Both the position numbers and the translations under genes were made by a program. The notes beneath the pieces are model-generated. The model had not been told where the DNA came from, searched no databases, and was given only the letters and a program-made list of their open reading frames with translations. Positions 17,615 through 25,467 of a stretch of DNA of 64,000 nt are shown here, piece by piece. The stretch is from NCBI RefSeq assembly GCF_000612845.1, contig NZ_CCAT010000045.1:211831-275830 (forward strand), read 5' to 3'. Within the stretch, counting starts at the first letter, position 1; each line of letters begins with the position of its first letter. The DNA is from Clostridium ihumii AP5. Lineage in GTDB: Bacteria > Bacillota > Clostridia > Clostridiales > Clostridiaceae.

Positions 17615-18070
17615 CTACAGTTTTTTATATCTTAGTATGACTTTATCTTTACTTTCTTCTAAAAATATTTCTAAATAAGCTAACTCTTCAAAGCAAAATT
17701 TTTCTATTTGTTCTTCACTAAACTCTCTTTGATAATAATCGTGTGTGTACCTATTTCTAAGTTTAACTGCAACTATTAAATATGCTTTAAGATTTTCGTC
17801 AAAAAAACCCATAAGTGAAGCTTGTTCAATAAGTTTTATTGATGTAGTTGAACTTGTCAATTTTCCTTCATTTATAACTATATAGCTTTCACACATATCT
17901 ATTACATATTCGGTAAAGTCTTGAAAAAATGCAAACATTGCCCTTCTTATTATTCTGCTATTATTTTTTTTATATTCTTTTATAGTATCTTTTAAATCTC
18001 CTAAGTTATCATAAGCACATTTATATTTTTCCAAAAATTTTTCTTTTTTATATTTATAATAAGGACTCAT
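17615..18070 (-). CDS. hepT: HEPN-domain toxin HepT (type VII toxin-antitoxin)
   Basis: A 151-residue all-helical protein of the HEPN/HepT family. The diagnostic motif RNRYTHDY gives RX4HXY: the Arg and His form the RNase site and the Tyr is the residue modified by the partner in characterised MntA/HepT pairs. All three are intact. It overlaps the nucleotidyltransferase gene upstream by 17 bp, so the two are made together. GGAGG lies eight bases before its ATG. Expected to cleave RNA when not modified. Confidence 0.8.
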   Translation of the reverse strand: MSPYYKYKKEKFLEKYKCAYDNLGDLKDTIKEYKKNNSRIIRRAMFAFFQDFTEYVIDMCESYIVINEGKLTSSTTSIKLIEQASLMGFFDENLKAYLIVAVKLRNRYTHDYYQREFSEEQIEKFCFEELAYLEIFLEESKDKVILRYKKL

Positions 18071-18485
18071 CTATAATACCTCCAAAATAGAAATATTGTT
18101 CATCTATCTTTAAAGTCTTTTCAAACTCTCTATTATTCCTAGCAAATTTTAATACATAATGTTGGAAATCATACCATTTTTCTTCGTTCACTATATATTT
18201 TATATCACTATCAACTGCCATTCTTGCATATTTATTTGCAAAATCATTAAATATAATAAACGTTAAATGAATATTATCATATTTATAATATTCTTTGCTC
18301 AATTCTTCTATTTTATCTTCTATATTTAAAGTATCATCAAAACTAACATTAGGATACAATACAATGGCTAAATCTATGTCACTCCTGTTTTCAACCCAAT
18401 ACTTAGTTCTATAACTTCCAAATTCACAAACACTTATTATGGTATTAAGTTTTTTTAATTCATATATATATTGTGTTTTATTCAA
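18054..18485 (-). CDS. mntA: Minimal nucleotidyltransferase antitoxin MntA
   Basis: A 143-residue protein with a polymerase-beta-type nucleotidyltransferase motif: GSYR followed eleven residues after GS by DID (SDIDLAIVLYP), the GSX10-11DXD pattern of MNT proteins. In type VII systems MntA transfers AMP to a tyrosine of HepT and inactivates it. Start is TTG at 18485, seven bases after AGGAGG. First gene of a two-gene unit with the HEPN toxin. Larger than many MNT proteins because of a C-terminal helical extension. Confidence 0.8.
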   Translation of the reverse strand: MNKTQYIYELKKLNTIISVCEFGSYRTKYWVENRSDIDLAIVLYPNVSFDDTLNIEDKIEELSKEYYKYDNIHLTFIIFNDFANKYARMAVDSDIKYIVNEEKWYDFQHYVLKFARNNREFEKTLKIDEQYFYFGGIIDESLL

Positions 18486-18634
18486 AACTTATCCTCCTTT
18501 TCATATTTAAAATTTCCATTCAATAATATTATATCCTATTAACTTAATCATTTAAACAATATGGCTTTTTTGAATTTATTGTTCTTTTTTAATGGTTTAT
18601 TTCATCTATCAAAATTAAAATATAATTTATAAAA

Positions 18635-18674
18635 AAATAGATATACTTCTCATTTAATAAAAGTACATCTATTT
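18635..18674 (-). terminator. Terminator of the vanY-HMA unit
   Basis: AAATAGAT pairs with ATCTATTT and ACTT with AAGT inside; the minus-strand tail is TTTTTTTATAAATT. Confidence 0.75.
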
Positions 18675-18680
18675 CTCATA

Positions 18681-18884
18681 TTATTTAATATTGCATCCTG
18701 CATTTTCAATACAGTTTTTAATTTCTTCTGGTGTTGCTGGATTATTATAAATAACTTCAACACTTCCTCTTGCCATATCGACACATACATTATTTACACC
18801 ATCGATTTTTTCTAACGCATTTTTTATTTGTGTTTTCACTTCTTGATTTCCAATTCCTTCAACCATATAATGTTCTCTATCCAT
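18681..18884 (-). CDS. HMA-fold protein lacking the CXXC metal site
   Basis: A 67-residue protein with the ferredoxin-like heavy-metal-associated fold: YMVEGIGNQEVKTQIKNALEKIDGVNNVCVDMARGSVEVIYNN, read in parts, matches copper chaperones, and it ends PEEIKNCIENAGCNI. The usual metal motif GMxCxxC is replaced by GIGNQEV, so two-cysteine copper binding as in CopZ is not expected. AGGAG lies nine bases before the ATG at 18884. It follows the vanY-like gene by 65 bp and probably shares its transcript. Confidence 0.75.
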   Translation of the reverse strand: MDREHYMVEGIGNQEVKTQIKNALEKIDGVNNVCVDMARGSVEVIYNNPATPEEIKNCIENAGCNIK

Positions 18885-18949
18885 TATCACATTCTCCTTA
18901 CTTATAAAGTTTTCAAACGTAGTATGTGCAAAATATAACATGGGTATTC

Positions 18950-19702
18950 TTAATTAGTTTTTTCAAGATATTCTTCTAAGGTTATTCTATTTTTGGTTAT
19001 ATACTCTGCAGCCTCTTTTCCAACATACCTAAAATGCCATGGTTCATAATCAATTCCTGTTATTTTTTCTTTTTCCTTTGGATATCTAAGAATGAATCCA
19101 TATTTATAACAGTTTTCTCTAAGCCATTTATTTTCTTCCGTATTTTCTTGTTTTTCATCTAAATTTAAATAACTACTAGATGTTATATCAAGTGCTAATC
19201 CTGTTTCATGTTCACTATAGCCTGCTGGCATAACCAATTTTGTTGCTTCTTTACATGCCTGTTCATAAGTCATGCCTTTATTAATATTTTCATTTATAGT
19301 TTCATCTAATATGTTTTGTTGTGATTCACTACTTCTATATCCAGATGCCACCCAAAAACTTAATCCTTTATTACTACCCTCTGTTAACATATCACTTAAA
19401 TCATCGTATATAAAATCTGCAACAGAATTTCTTTTATTATTTAATGATTTTAAATTGACAATATATCCTTCAGGAATTTTTTTATTTTTATTAACCAAAA
19501 CTAATTTTTTAAATTCATTTGTAGAAGTTGTTGCAACTGTTGGATCGTCTTGAATTACTTTTATATTCTCAACATTTTTTTGATTTATAGAGCACTTTTT
19601 ATCTTTGTAATACTCTTTCTCATAACCATAACTCATTATAAATATTAAACATAAAACTAAAACCATTATATAAGACATATTATTTTTTATTTCTTTTCTC
19701 AT
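18950..19702 (-). CDS. vanY: D,D-carboxypeptidase, VanY/M15B family
   Basis: A 250-residue membrane-anchored enzyme with an N-terminal helix (about residues 9-26) and an extracytoplasmic M15B peptidase domain. Zinc ligands and catalytic residues are visible: SEHETGLALDI (SxHxxGxxxD) and GIDYEPWHFRYVG (ExxH). SGYRSSESQ is the substrate-side motif. VanY enzymes trim the terminal D-Ala from peptidoglycan precursors; many clostridia use them for wall maturation independent of vancomycin. GGGAGGG precedes the ATG. It lies 3.4 kb from vanRS and is not in the same operon. Confidence 0.88.
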   Translation of the reverse strand: MRKEIKNNMSYIMVLVLCLIFIMSYGYEKEYYKDKKCSINQKNVENIKVIQDDPTVATTSTNEFKKLVLVNKNKKIPEGYIVNLKSLNNKRNSVADFIYDDLSDMLTEGSNKGLSFWVASGYRSSESQQNILDETINENINKGMTYEQACKEATKLVMPAGYSEHETGLALDITSSSYLNLDEKQENTEENKWLRENCYKYGFILRYPKEKEKITGIDYEPWHFRYVGKEAAEYITKNRITLEEYLEKTN

Positions 19703-19830
19703 AATATCCCTCCCTGTTTTAAGTTGATAAATTATATGTTATTTATTATAATTACTATCTTTATTATTGACTTCCATTATTTTTTTATAACTATTTTAAA
19801 TTAATAATTTTCTTCTTTAAAAAAACAAAA

Positions 19831-19865
19831 ACAAGAATACCTATTATTCTTTTTGGCACTCTTGT
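19831..19865 (-). terminator. Terminator of the GGDEF gene
   Basis: ACAAGAGTGCC pairs with GGTATTCTTGT on the minus strand (two G-U pairs), followed by TTTTGTTTTT. Confidence 0.75.
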
Positions 19866-19987
19866 TTTGTTATATAATTTAATTCTATACAATTATTGTA
19901 AAATCCTTCTAATTTTTTTAAAATATTTTATATTTTACTGAAATTTAAACAATATGCTGATTATTAAATTTATCTTTTAAATTATAT

Positions 19988-21166
19988 TTAATAATTTTTT
20001 TTACTATTTTTATCTTGATACATTTTATAATCAGCTTCATCTATTGTTAACTTAATATCTTTATTAAAATCTTTATATATCGAATATCCTTTAGATATAC
20101 TTATCTTTATTATTTCTTCATAATTGTACTTTTCTATTTTTTCATCTAACACTTTAAATTTTTCTTTTATATAGACTTCACTTGCATTGTTTACTATTAC
20201 TGCAAATTCATCTCCACCAATTCTTGATATTGTACTTTGTTCATAAAATACTTCTTTTAAAATATTTGCAGCTGCTATTATAAGTTCATCTCCAATTAAA
20301 TGTCCATATTCATCATTAGTATTTTTAAGTCCATCTAAATCAAGTATTATTATAGTAACCATATTGGTACCATTTTTGTTTAATCGTCTCATTTCCTTTG
20401 TAAAGTAAGTTTTATTTGTAACTCCTGTTATAATATCATTGTAACTTAAATATTGAAGTTTGCTCTCTAACTCTTTTCTATCTTGAATACATCTACTTAT
20501 ACCTTGAAATGAAATAAGCCTACCATCTTTGTCATATTCGGGTATAGAAAAATCTTCTAAAAACATATACTTTCCTTTTTTATTTATATACCTTAATTCC
20601 AATGCTCTTCTGTATTTGCTAACATTATTTATTTTGTCTTGTAATTTTTTTGCATCGTCTGGATGTATAAGTTTAAAAAGAATATTTGCATCTTCATAAT
20701 GTTGTTCTTTAGTTACACCTAATAATTTTTCAACAGCATCATTTATATATGTAAACTTTAATTTGGGATATACTTCTACTCTGTATATTATGTCATATGA
20801 TTTGTCTGCTAAATATTTTAACACAGTATATTCATGTTCAATGTTCTTATACTCTGTAATATCAAATAAAATTAAATATGCACCTATTAAAATGTTTGAA
20901 TCATCATATATCTTAGTTACTTTAACACTAAAATATTTCTTTTCTGAATTTTTATCTTTCAAAACTAATTCTTTTAAGTCATATTCTTCTTGTATATTTA
21001 TGCTTTTTTCAATAATAAAGTCATTTATACTTTTTCCTATAACATCTTCCTTTTTAAACTTTAGATTTTCATAAAAATTATCACTAACCTCACATATAAC
21101 ATTATCTAAGTCTAAATACATAAAAATCTCTCTACTATATCTCCTATATGTTTTTTCTGAAAGCAT
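19988..21166 (-). CDS. PAS-PAS-GGDEF diguanylate cyclase
   Basis: A 392-residue soluble protein. The N-terminal PAS domain (about residues 10-115: VIGKSINDFIIE) is followed by a second PAS with a PAC motif (about 125-235: VEKLLGVTKEQ; GISRCIQDRKEL) and a GGDEF domain with intact SRIGGDEFAVIV. It should make cyclic di-GMP in response to a ligand or redox signal sensed by a PAS domain. The inhibitory RxxD site expected five residues before GGDEF is absent (YEQS), so product inhibition is unlikely. GAGGGGG precedes the ATG at 21166. Single-gene unit. Confidence 0.88.
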   Translation of the reverse strand: MLSEKTYRRYSREIFMYLDLDNVICEVSDNFYENLKFKKEDVIGKSINDFIIEKSINIQEEYDLKELVLKDKNSEKKYFSVKVTKIYDDSNILIGAYLILFDITEYKNIEHEYTVLKYLADKSYDIIYRVEVYPKLKFTYINDAVEKLLGVTKEQHYEDANILFKLIHPDDAKKLQDKINNVSKYRRALELRYINKKGKYMFLEDFSIPEYDKDGRLISFQGISRCIQDRKELESKLQYLSYNDIITGVTNKTYFTKEMRRLNKNGTNMVTIIILDLDGLKNTNDEYGHLIGDELIIAAANILKEVFYEQSTISRIGGDEFAVIVNNASEVYIKEKFKVLDEKIEKYNYEEIIKISISKGYSIYKDFNKDIKLTIDEADYKMYQDKNSKKNY

Positions 21167-21312
21167 TAATATTTTCCCCCTCATATTTTATACCATTTTA
21201 CATAAAAGTATTTTATTAAAAATTTATATATTTTTTGTTTTTTATAATTTGATTATAACATAATGAATAAAACTCAAAATACAATTTTTTGAATTTTATT
21301 AAAAAAGATCAT

Positions 21313-21348
21313 TAAAAAAGATGACTTTTGGTTTTTCCAAAAGCCATC
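21313..21348 (-). terminator. Terminator of the lectin gene
   Basis: GATGGCTTTTGG pairs with CCAAAAGTCATC on the minus strand around a five-base A loop, followed by TTTTTT. A strong single-gene terminator. Confidence 0.88.
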
Positions 21349-21367
21349 TCTATATTTAAAACATTTT

Positions 21368-22177
21368 CTATTTAATTTGATCTATTATTTTAGCTCTAAA
21401 ACCAATAGGACCCTCACCTTCATATTTCATTTGTCCATTAAGATTCTGTCCATTATTATTGGAATTAAATTTTAGTTCAATAACTCTTTGAGTTTCTCTT
21501 CCACCAATTATCATATCTCCACTACGATGCCATGGTGCTGAAGATCCTCCCCATTGGTTATATACTTCATAATTATTAGCTACAATATTAACAGCTCTAA
21601 AACCTATTGGACCTTCTCCTTTATAAGTCATAGTTCCTTCAAGTGTACATCCACCATCTGTTGATTTTATATCCATAGCTACAACATTTTGATTAGTTCT
21701 TCCACTTAACACCCAAGTTCCACCATAATGCCATGGTGCTGAAGATCCACCCCATTGATTTTCAACTTCATAAGAAGGAATAAAAATTCCTACAAATCCT
21801 ATAGTTTTTTCACAACTATAATTCATAACTCCCACTAAAACTCTTCCATCATCACTAGCAGTAACTTTTAATCTAGTACATCTTTGCTTACATCTTCCTC
21901 CAATTACCCATATACCTTCATCATGCCAAGTTCCTGAAGATCCACCCCAACGAACTTTTACATTATACATATTTCCATATTCTTGCTCTGCAAATAATTC
22001 TATTGGACCTTCACCATTGTAAGTTACAGTTCCTCTAAGAGTTCTACCACAATCTCTTGATCTAATATCAATTTCAACTAAATATTGATCTTCTCTACTA
22101 CCTAATAACCATGTTGATCCTGGAATCCATGATGGACATGGTCCACCTTGATAATTTTGAACTTGATAAGCAGCCAT
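21368..22177 (-). CDS. Four-repeat OAAH-family (Oscillatoria agglutinin-like) lectin
   Basis: A 269-residue protein made of four ~67-residue repeats starting near residues 1, 69, 134 and 201. Repeats 3 and 4 have the full family signature NQWGGSSAPWH and GEGPIGFRA; repeat 2 keeps WGGSS but has CEKTIGF in place of EGPIGF; repeat 1 keeps EGPI but has YQGG in place of WGG. The family (OAA with two repeats, BOA and MBHA with four) binds high-mannose glycans through WGG, Arg and Glu residues. There is no signal peptide and six cysteines are present (14, 43, 96, 100, 122, 177). AGGAGGG lies six bases before the ATG. Own promoter and terminator. Base composition is richer in G+C than its neighbours. 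Confidence 0.93.
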   Translation of the reverse strand: MAAYQVQNYQGGPCPSWIPGSTWLLGSREDQYLVEIDIRSRDCGRTLRGTVTYNGEGPIELFAEQEYGNMYNVKVRWGGSSGTWHDEGIWVIGGRCKQRCTRLKVTASDDGRVLVGVMNYSCEKTIGFVGIFIPSYEVENQWGGSSAPWHYGGTWVLSGRTNQNVVAMDIKSTDGGCTLEGTMTYKGEGPIGFRAVNIVANNYEVYNQWGGSSAPWHRSGDMIIGGRETQRVIELKFNSNNNGQNLNGQMKYEGEGPIGFRAKIIDQIK

Positions 22178-22251
22178 ACTTATCCCTCCTATTTATAATC
22201 AACTTTGGTTTATTAGAAATTTAGCCAATATAATTTTCTATATACTTTAAT

Positions 22252-22280
22252 ATATGAAGGTATAATTTGATTTGTGTCAA
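22252..22280 (-). promoter_or_regulatory. Candidate promoter of the lectin gene
   Basis: On the minus strand a perfect TTGACA (22280-22275) is followed after 17 bp by TCATAT (22257-22252), about 75 bp upstream of the lectin start. The -10 is weak. The rest of 22178-22471 shows nothing else. Confidence 0.45.
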
Positions 22281-22471
22281 AACTTAAAAGGATAAAAGAT
22301 TCAGCTAAAACATCACTAAGTGTTAAATCTAATTGATATTTTTTTAATCTATTTTAGATACAATACTACTTGCTATTTATGAAAATAAAAGTGTAATTTT
22401 TAAATTCATCTGTAATCTTAAAATATTAATAATAATAATTTAAAATATTCTTCTAGTTTTAATTTTCATAT

Positions 22472-22627
22472 TCAGTATTTACTTTTTATACTAAAGTATA
22501 AACTAACCCATATTAATGTTCCTATAGTAGCACCTACACCTTCCATATCAAATATTGCTCCAACTGCAACGCCTAGGGGTATTGAAAAAATTATATAGTC
22601 TTTTTTCGGATATTTTTTCTTTATCAC
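22472..22627 (-). CDS. New 51-residue membrane protein
   Basis: A short gene easily missed by length filters: GTG at 22627 with AGGAGG six bases upstream, 51 codons, TGA at 22474-22472. The product starts with a basic stretch (MIKKKYPKKDY), then IIFSIPLGVAVGAIFDMEGVG read in parts, then GATIGTLIWVSLYFSIKSKY: one or two glycine-rich helices with basic ends. No family recognised, though small glycine-rich two-helix proteins are common in Firmicutes. A terminator lies upstream and the lectin gene lies 290 bp downstream on the same strand. Confidence 0.65.
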   Translation of the reverse strand: MIKKKYPKKDYIIFSIPLGVAVGAIFDMEGVGATIGTLIWVSLYFSIKSKY

Positions 22628-22668
22628 AAATGACCTCCTAATATATTTTATTTTTAAATTATATATAC

Positions 22669-22712
22669 AAAAAAGTTTCCAACATATTGAATCAAATATT
22701 GGAAACTTTTTT
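22669..22712. terminator. Symmetric intrinsic terminator
   Basis: A perfect 14-bp stem: A6GTTTCCAA (22669-22682) with TTGGAAACT6 (22699-22712). It works on either strand by sequence. It probably ends the MATE transcript about 260 bp below that gene. Confidence 0.8.
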
Positions 22713-22976
22713 GTAGTATTAAATTTTAAATATTACTCATTCATCTTCAAGTAGTGAACACCTAATTTTTAATATTTTACTTAATATATTTTTTATATCA
22801 GTAATTAATTATATTATATAGTTTTTCAAATTATTTTCTTGTCAGATATTAATTTAATATTGTAAAATTTATATTAACTTAAATGTATATTTTTTAAAGT
22901 TATTCTGTATGTTTAATGCTTTTTAGTTAAATTTATAATTTAATTTAAAAGTATATTTTATTTAGTATATATTCCT
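22713..22976. other. AT-rich 3-prime region below the MATE gene
   Basis: Very AT-rich, with no open frame backed by a ribosome site and no clear repeat. It probably is a long 3-prime untranslated region. Together with the terminator it makes up a gap of about 350 bp without a gene. Confidence 0.4.
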
Positions 22977-24320
22977 TTATTTTTCAAATCCATGAAGCCA
23001 ATCAGATTTTAAGTAGTAAATTAAGAAAATTAAAGAACTTAAAAACCATGTTAATGGATATGCCCAAAATACTACTTTTATGCTAGGTATATAATGTGTA
23101 GCTACTGTTACATATATTACCCTTATAACGCACCAACAACATAACATTACAATCATTGGAACAATTGATTTTCCTGCCCCTCTTAAAATTCCTGCTAAAC
23201 AATGAGAAAATGCTAAAAGAAAATAGAATAATGCAATTGTTCTTGCTTGAGATGTTCCATATTTAATAACTTCTGCTTCTCCATTAAAAAGTGCAATAAG
23301 TTTTGGTGCTGTAAAAAAGAAAACTATTCCTACTATTTCTGCAAGCATAAGTGAAATAAAAATGCCAAAGTATGTTCCCTTTTTAGCACGTTCATATTGC
23401 TTAGCACCAAGATTTTGACTAATAAATGTTGTCATAGAGAAAGCAAAACTTGTTATTGGAATAAATGCAAATCCCTCAATTTTAGAGTAAGCTCCACAAC
23501 CAGCTACTGCTATAGCTCCAAATGCATTTATATTAGATTGAACAACAATGTTAGCAAGTGCAATAACTGAATTTTGTATACCTGCTGGTATTCCCATATG
23601 AAGAATTTGTTTAAGCATTGTTATATTTAATCGTATTTTATTTAAACTTACTTTGTATATATCTTTTGTTTTAGTAAGATGATAAAATGCTAATACAACA
23701 CTTACACCTTGTGCTATAACAGTTGCTATTGCAGCTCCTGCAATTCCCATTTTAAACCCTGCTACAAAAAGTAAATCTAGCACAACATTCACAACAGATG
23801 AAACCATAAGATAATATAAAGGATGCTTACTATCACCTACAGCTTGAAAAATACCACTTGCAGTATTATACATTACAACGGTTAAAATACCACCAAAATA
23901 AATTCTCACATACAATACTGCTTTTGGAAATACACTATCTGGAGTGCCCATAAGCCTTAATATCTGTGGTGAAAGTAATGTTCCTAAAAAAGTTAATATA
24001 ATTCCTGCTATAATTCCAAACGCAATAGATGTATGAATTGCTGTTTGAACATTCTCTTTTTCACCTGCCCCAAAATATTTTGAAATAACCACTCCAGCTC
24101 CCATAAAAATTCCACCAAATAGTCCTACTAATAAAAATATAAGAGAACCAGTAGAACTTATTGCAGCCAAGGCATCTCTACCTACAAAATTACCAATTAC
24201 CAATGAATCAACAACATTGTATAGTTGTTGAAATAAATTACCCCAAAAAATCGGCAATGCAAATCTAAAAATCTTTTTGCATATTGATCCGTTGGTCATT
24301 AACACTGTATTCGATTCCAT
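22977..24320 (-). CDS. MATE family drug/sodium antiporter
   Basis: A 447-residue protein with about twelve membrane helices and the MATE pattern: RFALPIFWGNLFQQLYNVVDSLVIGNFVG at the start (read in parts), AISSTGSLIFLLVG, and GIPAGIQNSVIALANIVVQ at the beginning of the second half. It should export cationic or organic compounds in exchange for Na+ or H+. ATG at 24320 follows GGGTGA by eight bases; a GTG at 24332 is a poorer alternative. Monocistronic by appearance. Drug range cannot be read from sequence. Confidence 0.9.
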   Translation of the reverse strand: MESNTVLMTNGSICKKIFRFALPIFWGNLFQQLYNVVDSLVIGNFVGRDALAAISSTGSLIFLLVGLFGGIFMGAGVVISKYFGAGEKENVQTAIHTSIAFGIIAGIILTFLGTLLSPQILRLMGTPDSVFPKAVLYVRIYFGGILTVVMYNTASGIFQAVGDSKHPLYYLMVSSVVNVVLDLLFVAGFKMGIAGAAIATVIAQGVSVVLAFYHLTKTKDIYKVSLNKIRLNITMLKQILHMGIPAGIQNSVIALANIVVQSNINAFGAIAVAGCGAYSKIEGFAFIPITSFAFSMTTFISQNLGAKQYERAKKGTYFGIFISLMLAEIVGIVFFFTAPKLIALFNGEAEVIKYGTSQARTIALFYFLLAFSHCLAGILRGAGKSIVPMIVMLCCWCVIRVIYVTVATHYIPSIKVVFWAYPLTWFLSSLIFLIYYLKSDWLHGFEK

Positions 24321-24685
24321 ATAATCTGTCACCCACTCTCAAATCGTTATTATTAACTAGATAATATTCTAAATTTCATAATAAATAAAATTATACCACA
24401 TATACCATTTTCTTTCTTTAAATTTATGCCAGTTATATTGTTAATATTAAAATTATTATTTTAAATTAAACAAAAGATTTCTATTTTAATTAGAAAAACT
24501 ATTAAATTATAATATAATAAAATATTTTTTAGGATAATTTAATTCTTAATACTACCTAAATTATAATTTTAAAATATATTTTTACATAATTTTGTTTTTA
24601 TTTACATAATAATTGTTTTTTGTAACATTGTTAAATTTTATTCATATATTATAGATGTAACTAATTATAAGGAGTTGCCTTTATT
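24321..24685. other. Divergent intergenic region (MATE / YtaF)
   Basis: An AT-rich gap of 365 bp between divergent genes. Apart from a candidate sporulation-type promoter near its right end nothing stands out; there is no open frame with a ribosome site. Confidence 0.5.
24622..24650 (+). promoter_or_regulatory. Possible sigma-E-like promoter of ytaF
   Basis: GTAACATT (24622-24629) and CATATATT (24643-24650), 13 bp apart, loosely resemble the mother-cell sigma-E pattern. A sporulation role for the gene makes this plausible, but in such AT-rich DNA chance matches are frequent. Confidence 0.25.
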
Positions 24686-25297
24686 ATGTTAATTCTATCT
24701 GCATTATTATTTAGTATATCTTCAAATCTAGATAATTTAGTTATTGGAATAGCTTATGGAATTAAAAAAATAAATATAGGAATATTGCCAAATTGCATTA
24801 TAGCTTTTATAACCTCTTTAGGTACACTTATATCTATGCTATTTGGTTCTTATATAGCAAAGTTTTTACCTACATCTATATCTAATAGTTTAGGTGCTTT
24901 AATAATAATTGCTTTAGGTATATATTTTATAATTACTAGTCTTTTAAAATTCAAAAACAAGACTAGCTCAAAAGAACTAGCTTTAAAAGATGTTAATGAT
25001 ATGGTTCAATATGCTGAGTCATCTGATTTAGATAAGTCTGGGGATATTAGCATAAAAGAATCTTTTCTTGTAGCCTTAGGTTTAACATTTAATAATTTAG
25101 GTACTGGTGTGGCTGCAAGTATAACAGGTGTTAGCATTAAATTTACTGTAATTTCTACATTTGTATTAAGCATTATTATAATACTGTTAGGTGAATCTAT
25201 AGGTAATCGTGTTTTAGGTAAAATTTTGGGTAAGTATGCTCCACTATTTTCAGGTGTATTATTAATAATACTTGGTATTTTAGAACTACTTAATTAA
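24686..25297 (+). CDS. ytaF: YtaF sporulation membrane protein (MntP-like fold)
   Basis: A 203-residue, six-helix membrane protein matching the YtaF family: LLFSISSNLDNLVIGIAYGIKKI at the start (read in parts), a charged central loop of about 40 residues (EDL-type acidic stretch NDMVQYAESSDLDKSGDIS), then IKESFLVALGLTFNNLGTGVAA. The two halves are pseudo-symmetric like the manganese exporter MntP. It suggests a spore-forming host. AAGGAG precedes the ATG, and a hairpin follows the stop. Confidence 0.85.
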   Translation: MLILSALLFSISSNLDNLVIGIAYGIKKINIGILPNCIIAFITSLGTLISMLFGSYIAKFLPTSISNSLGALIIIALGIYFIITSLLKFKNKTSSKELALKDVNDMVQYAESSDLDKSGDISIKESFLVALGLTFNNLGTGVAASITGVSIKFTVISTFVLSIIIILLGESIGNRVLGKILGKYAPLFSGVLLIILGILELLN

Positions 25298-25304
25298 AAT
25301 AATA

Positions 25305-25344
25305 AAAATAGGATGAAGATACTAACTACATCTCCTTCCTATTT
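25305..25344 (+). terminator. Terminator of ytaF
   Basis: AAAATAGGA pairs with TCCTATTTT with imperfect inner pairing. The plus-strand tail is short. Confidence 0.6.
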
Positions 25345-25394
25345 TATATGATTTATATGTAAAATATTTCTTAAACTATACATATATTAATTTC

Positions 25395-25436
25395 AAAGGA
25401 GTTCTAAACATAAAATTCAATATTTAGAACTCCTTT
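25395..25436. terminator. Strong terminator below the TIM-barrel gene
   Basis: A perfect 14-bp stem, AAAGGAGTTCTAAA with TTTAGAACTCCTTT, with T-rich tails on both strands. Confidence 0.85.
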
Positions 25437-25467
25437 TTACTTATAGTTTGAAACTATAAAATTATAC

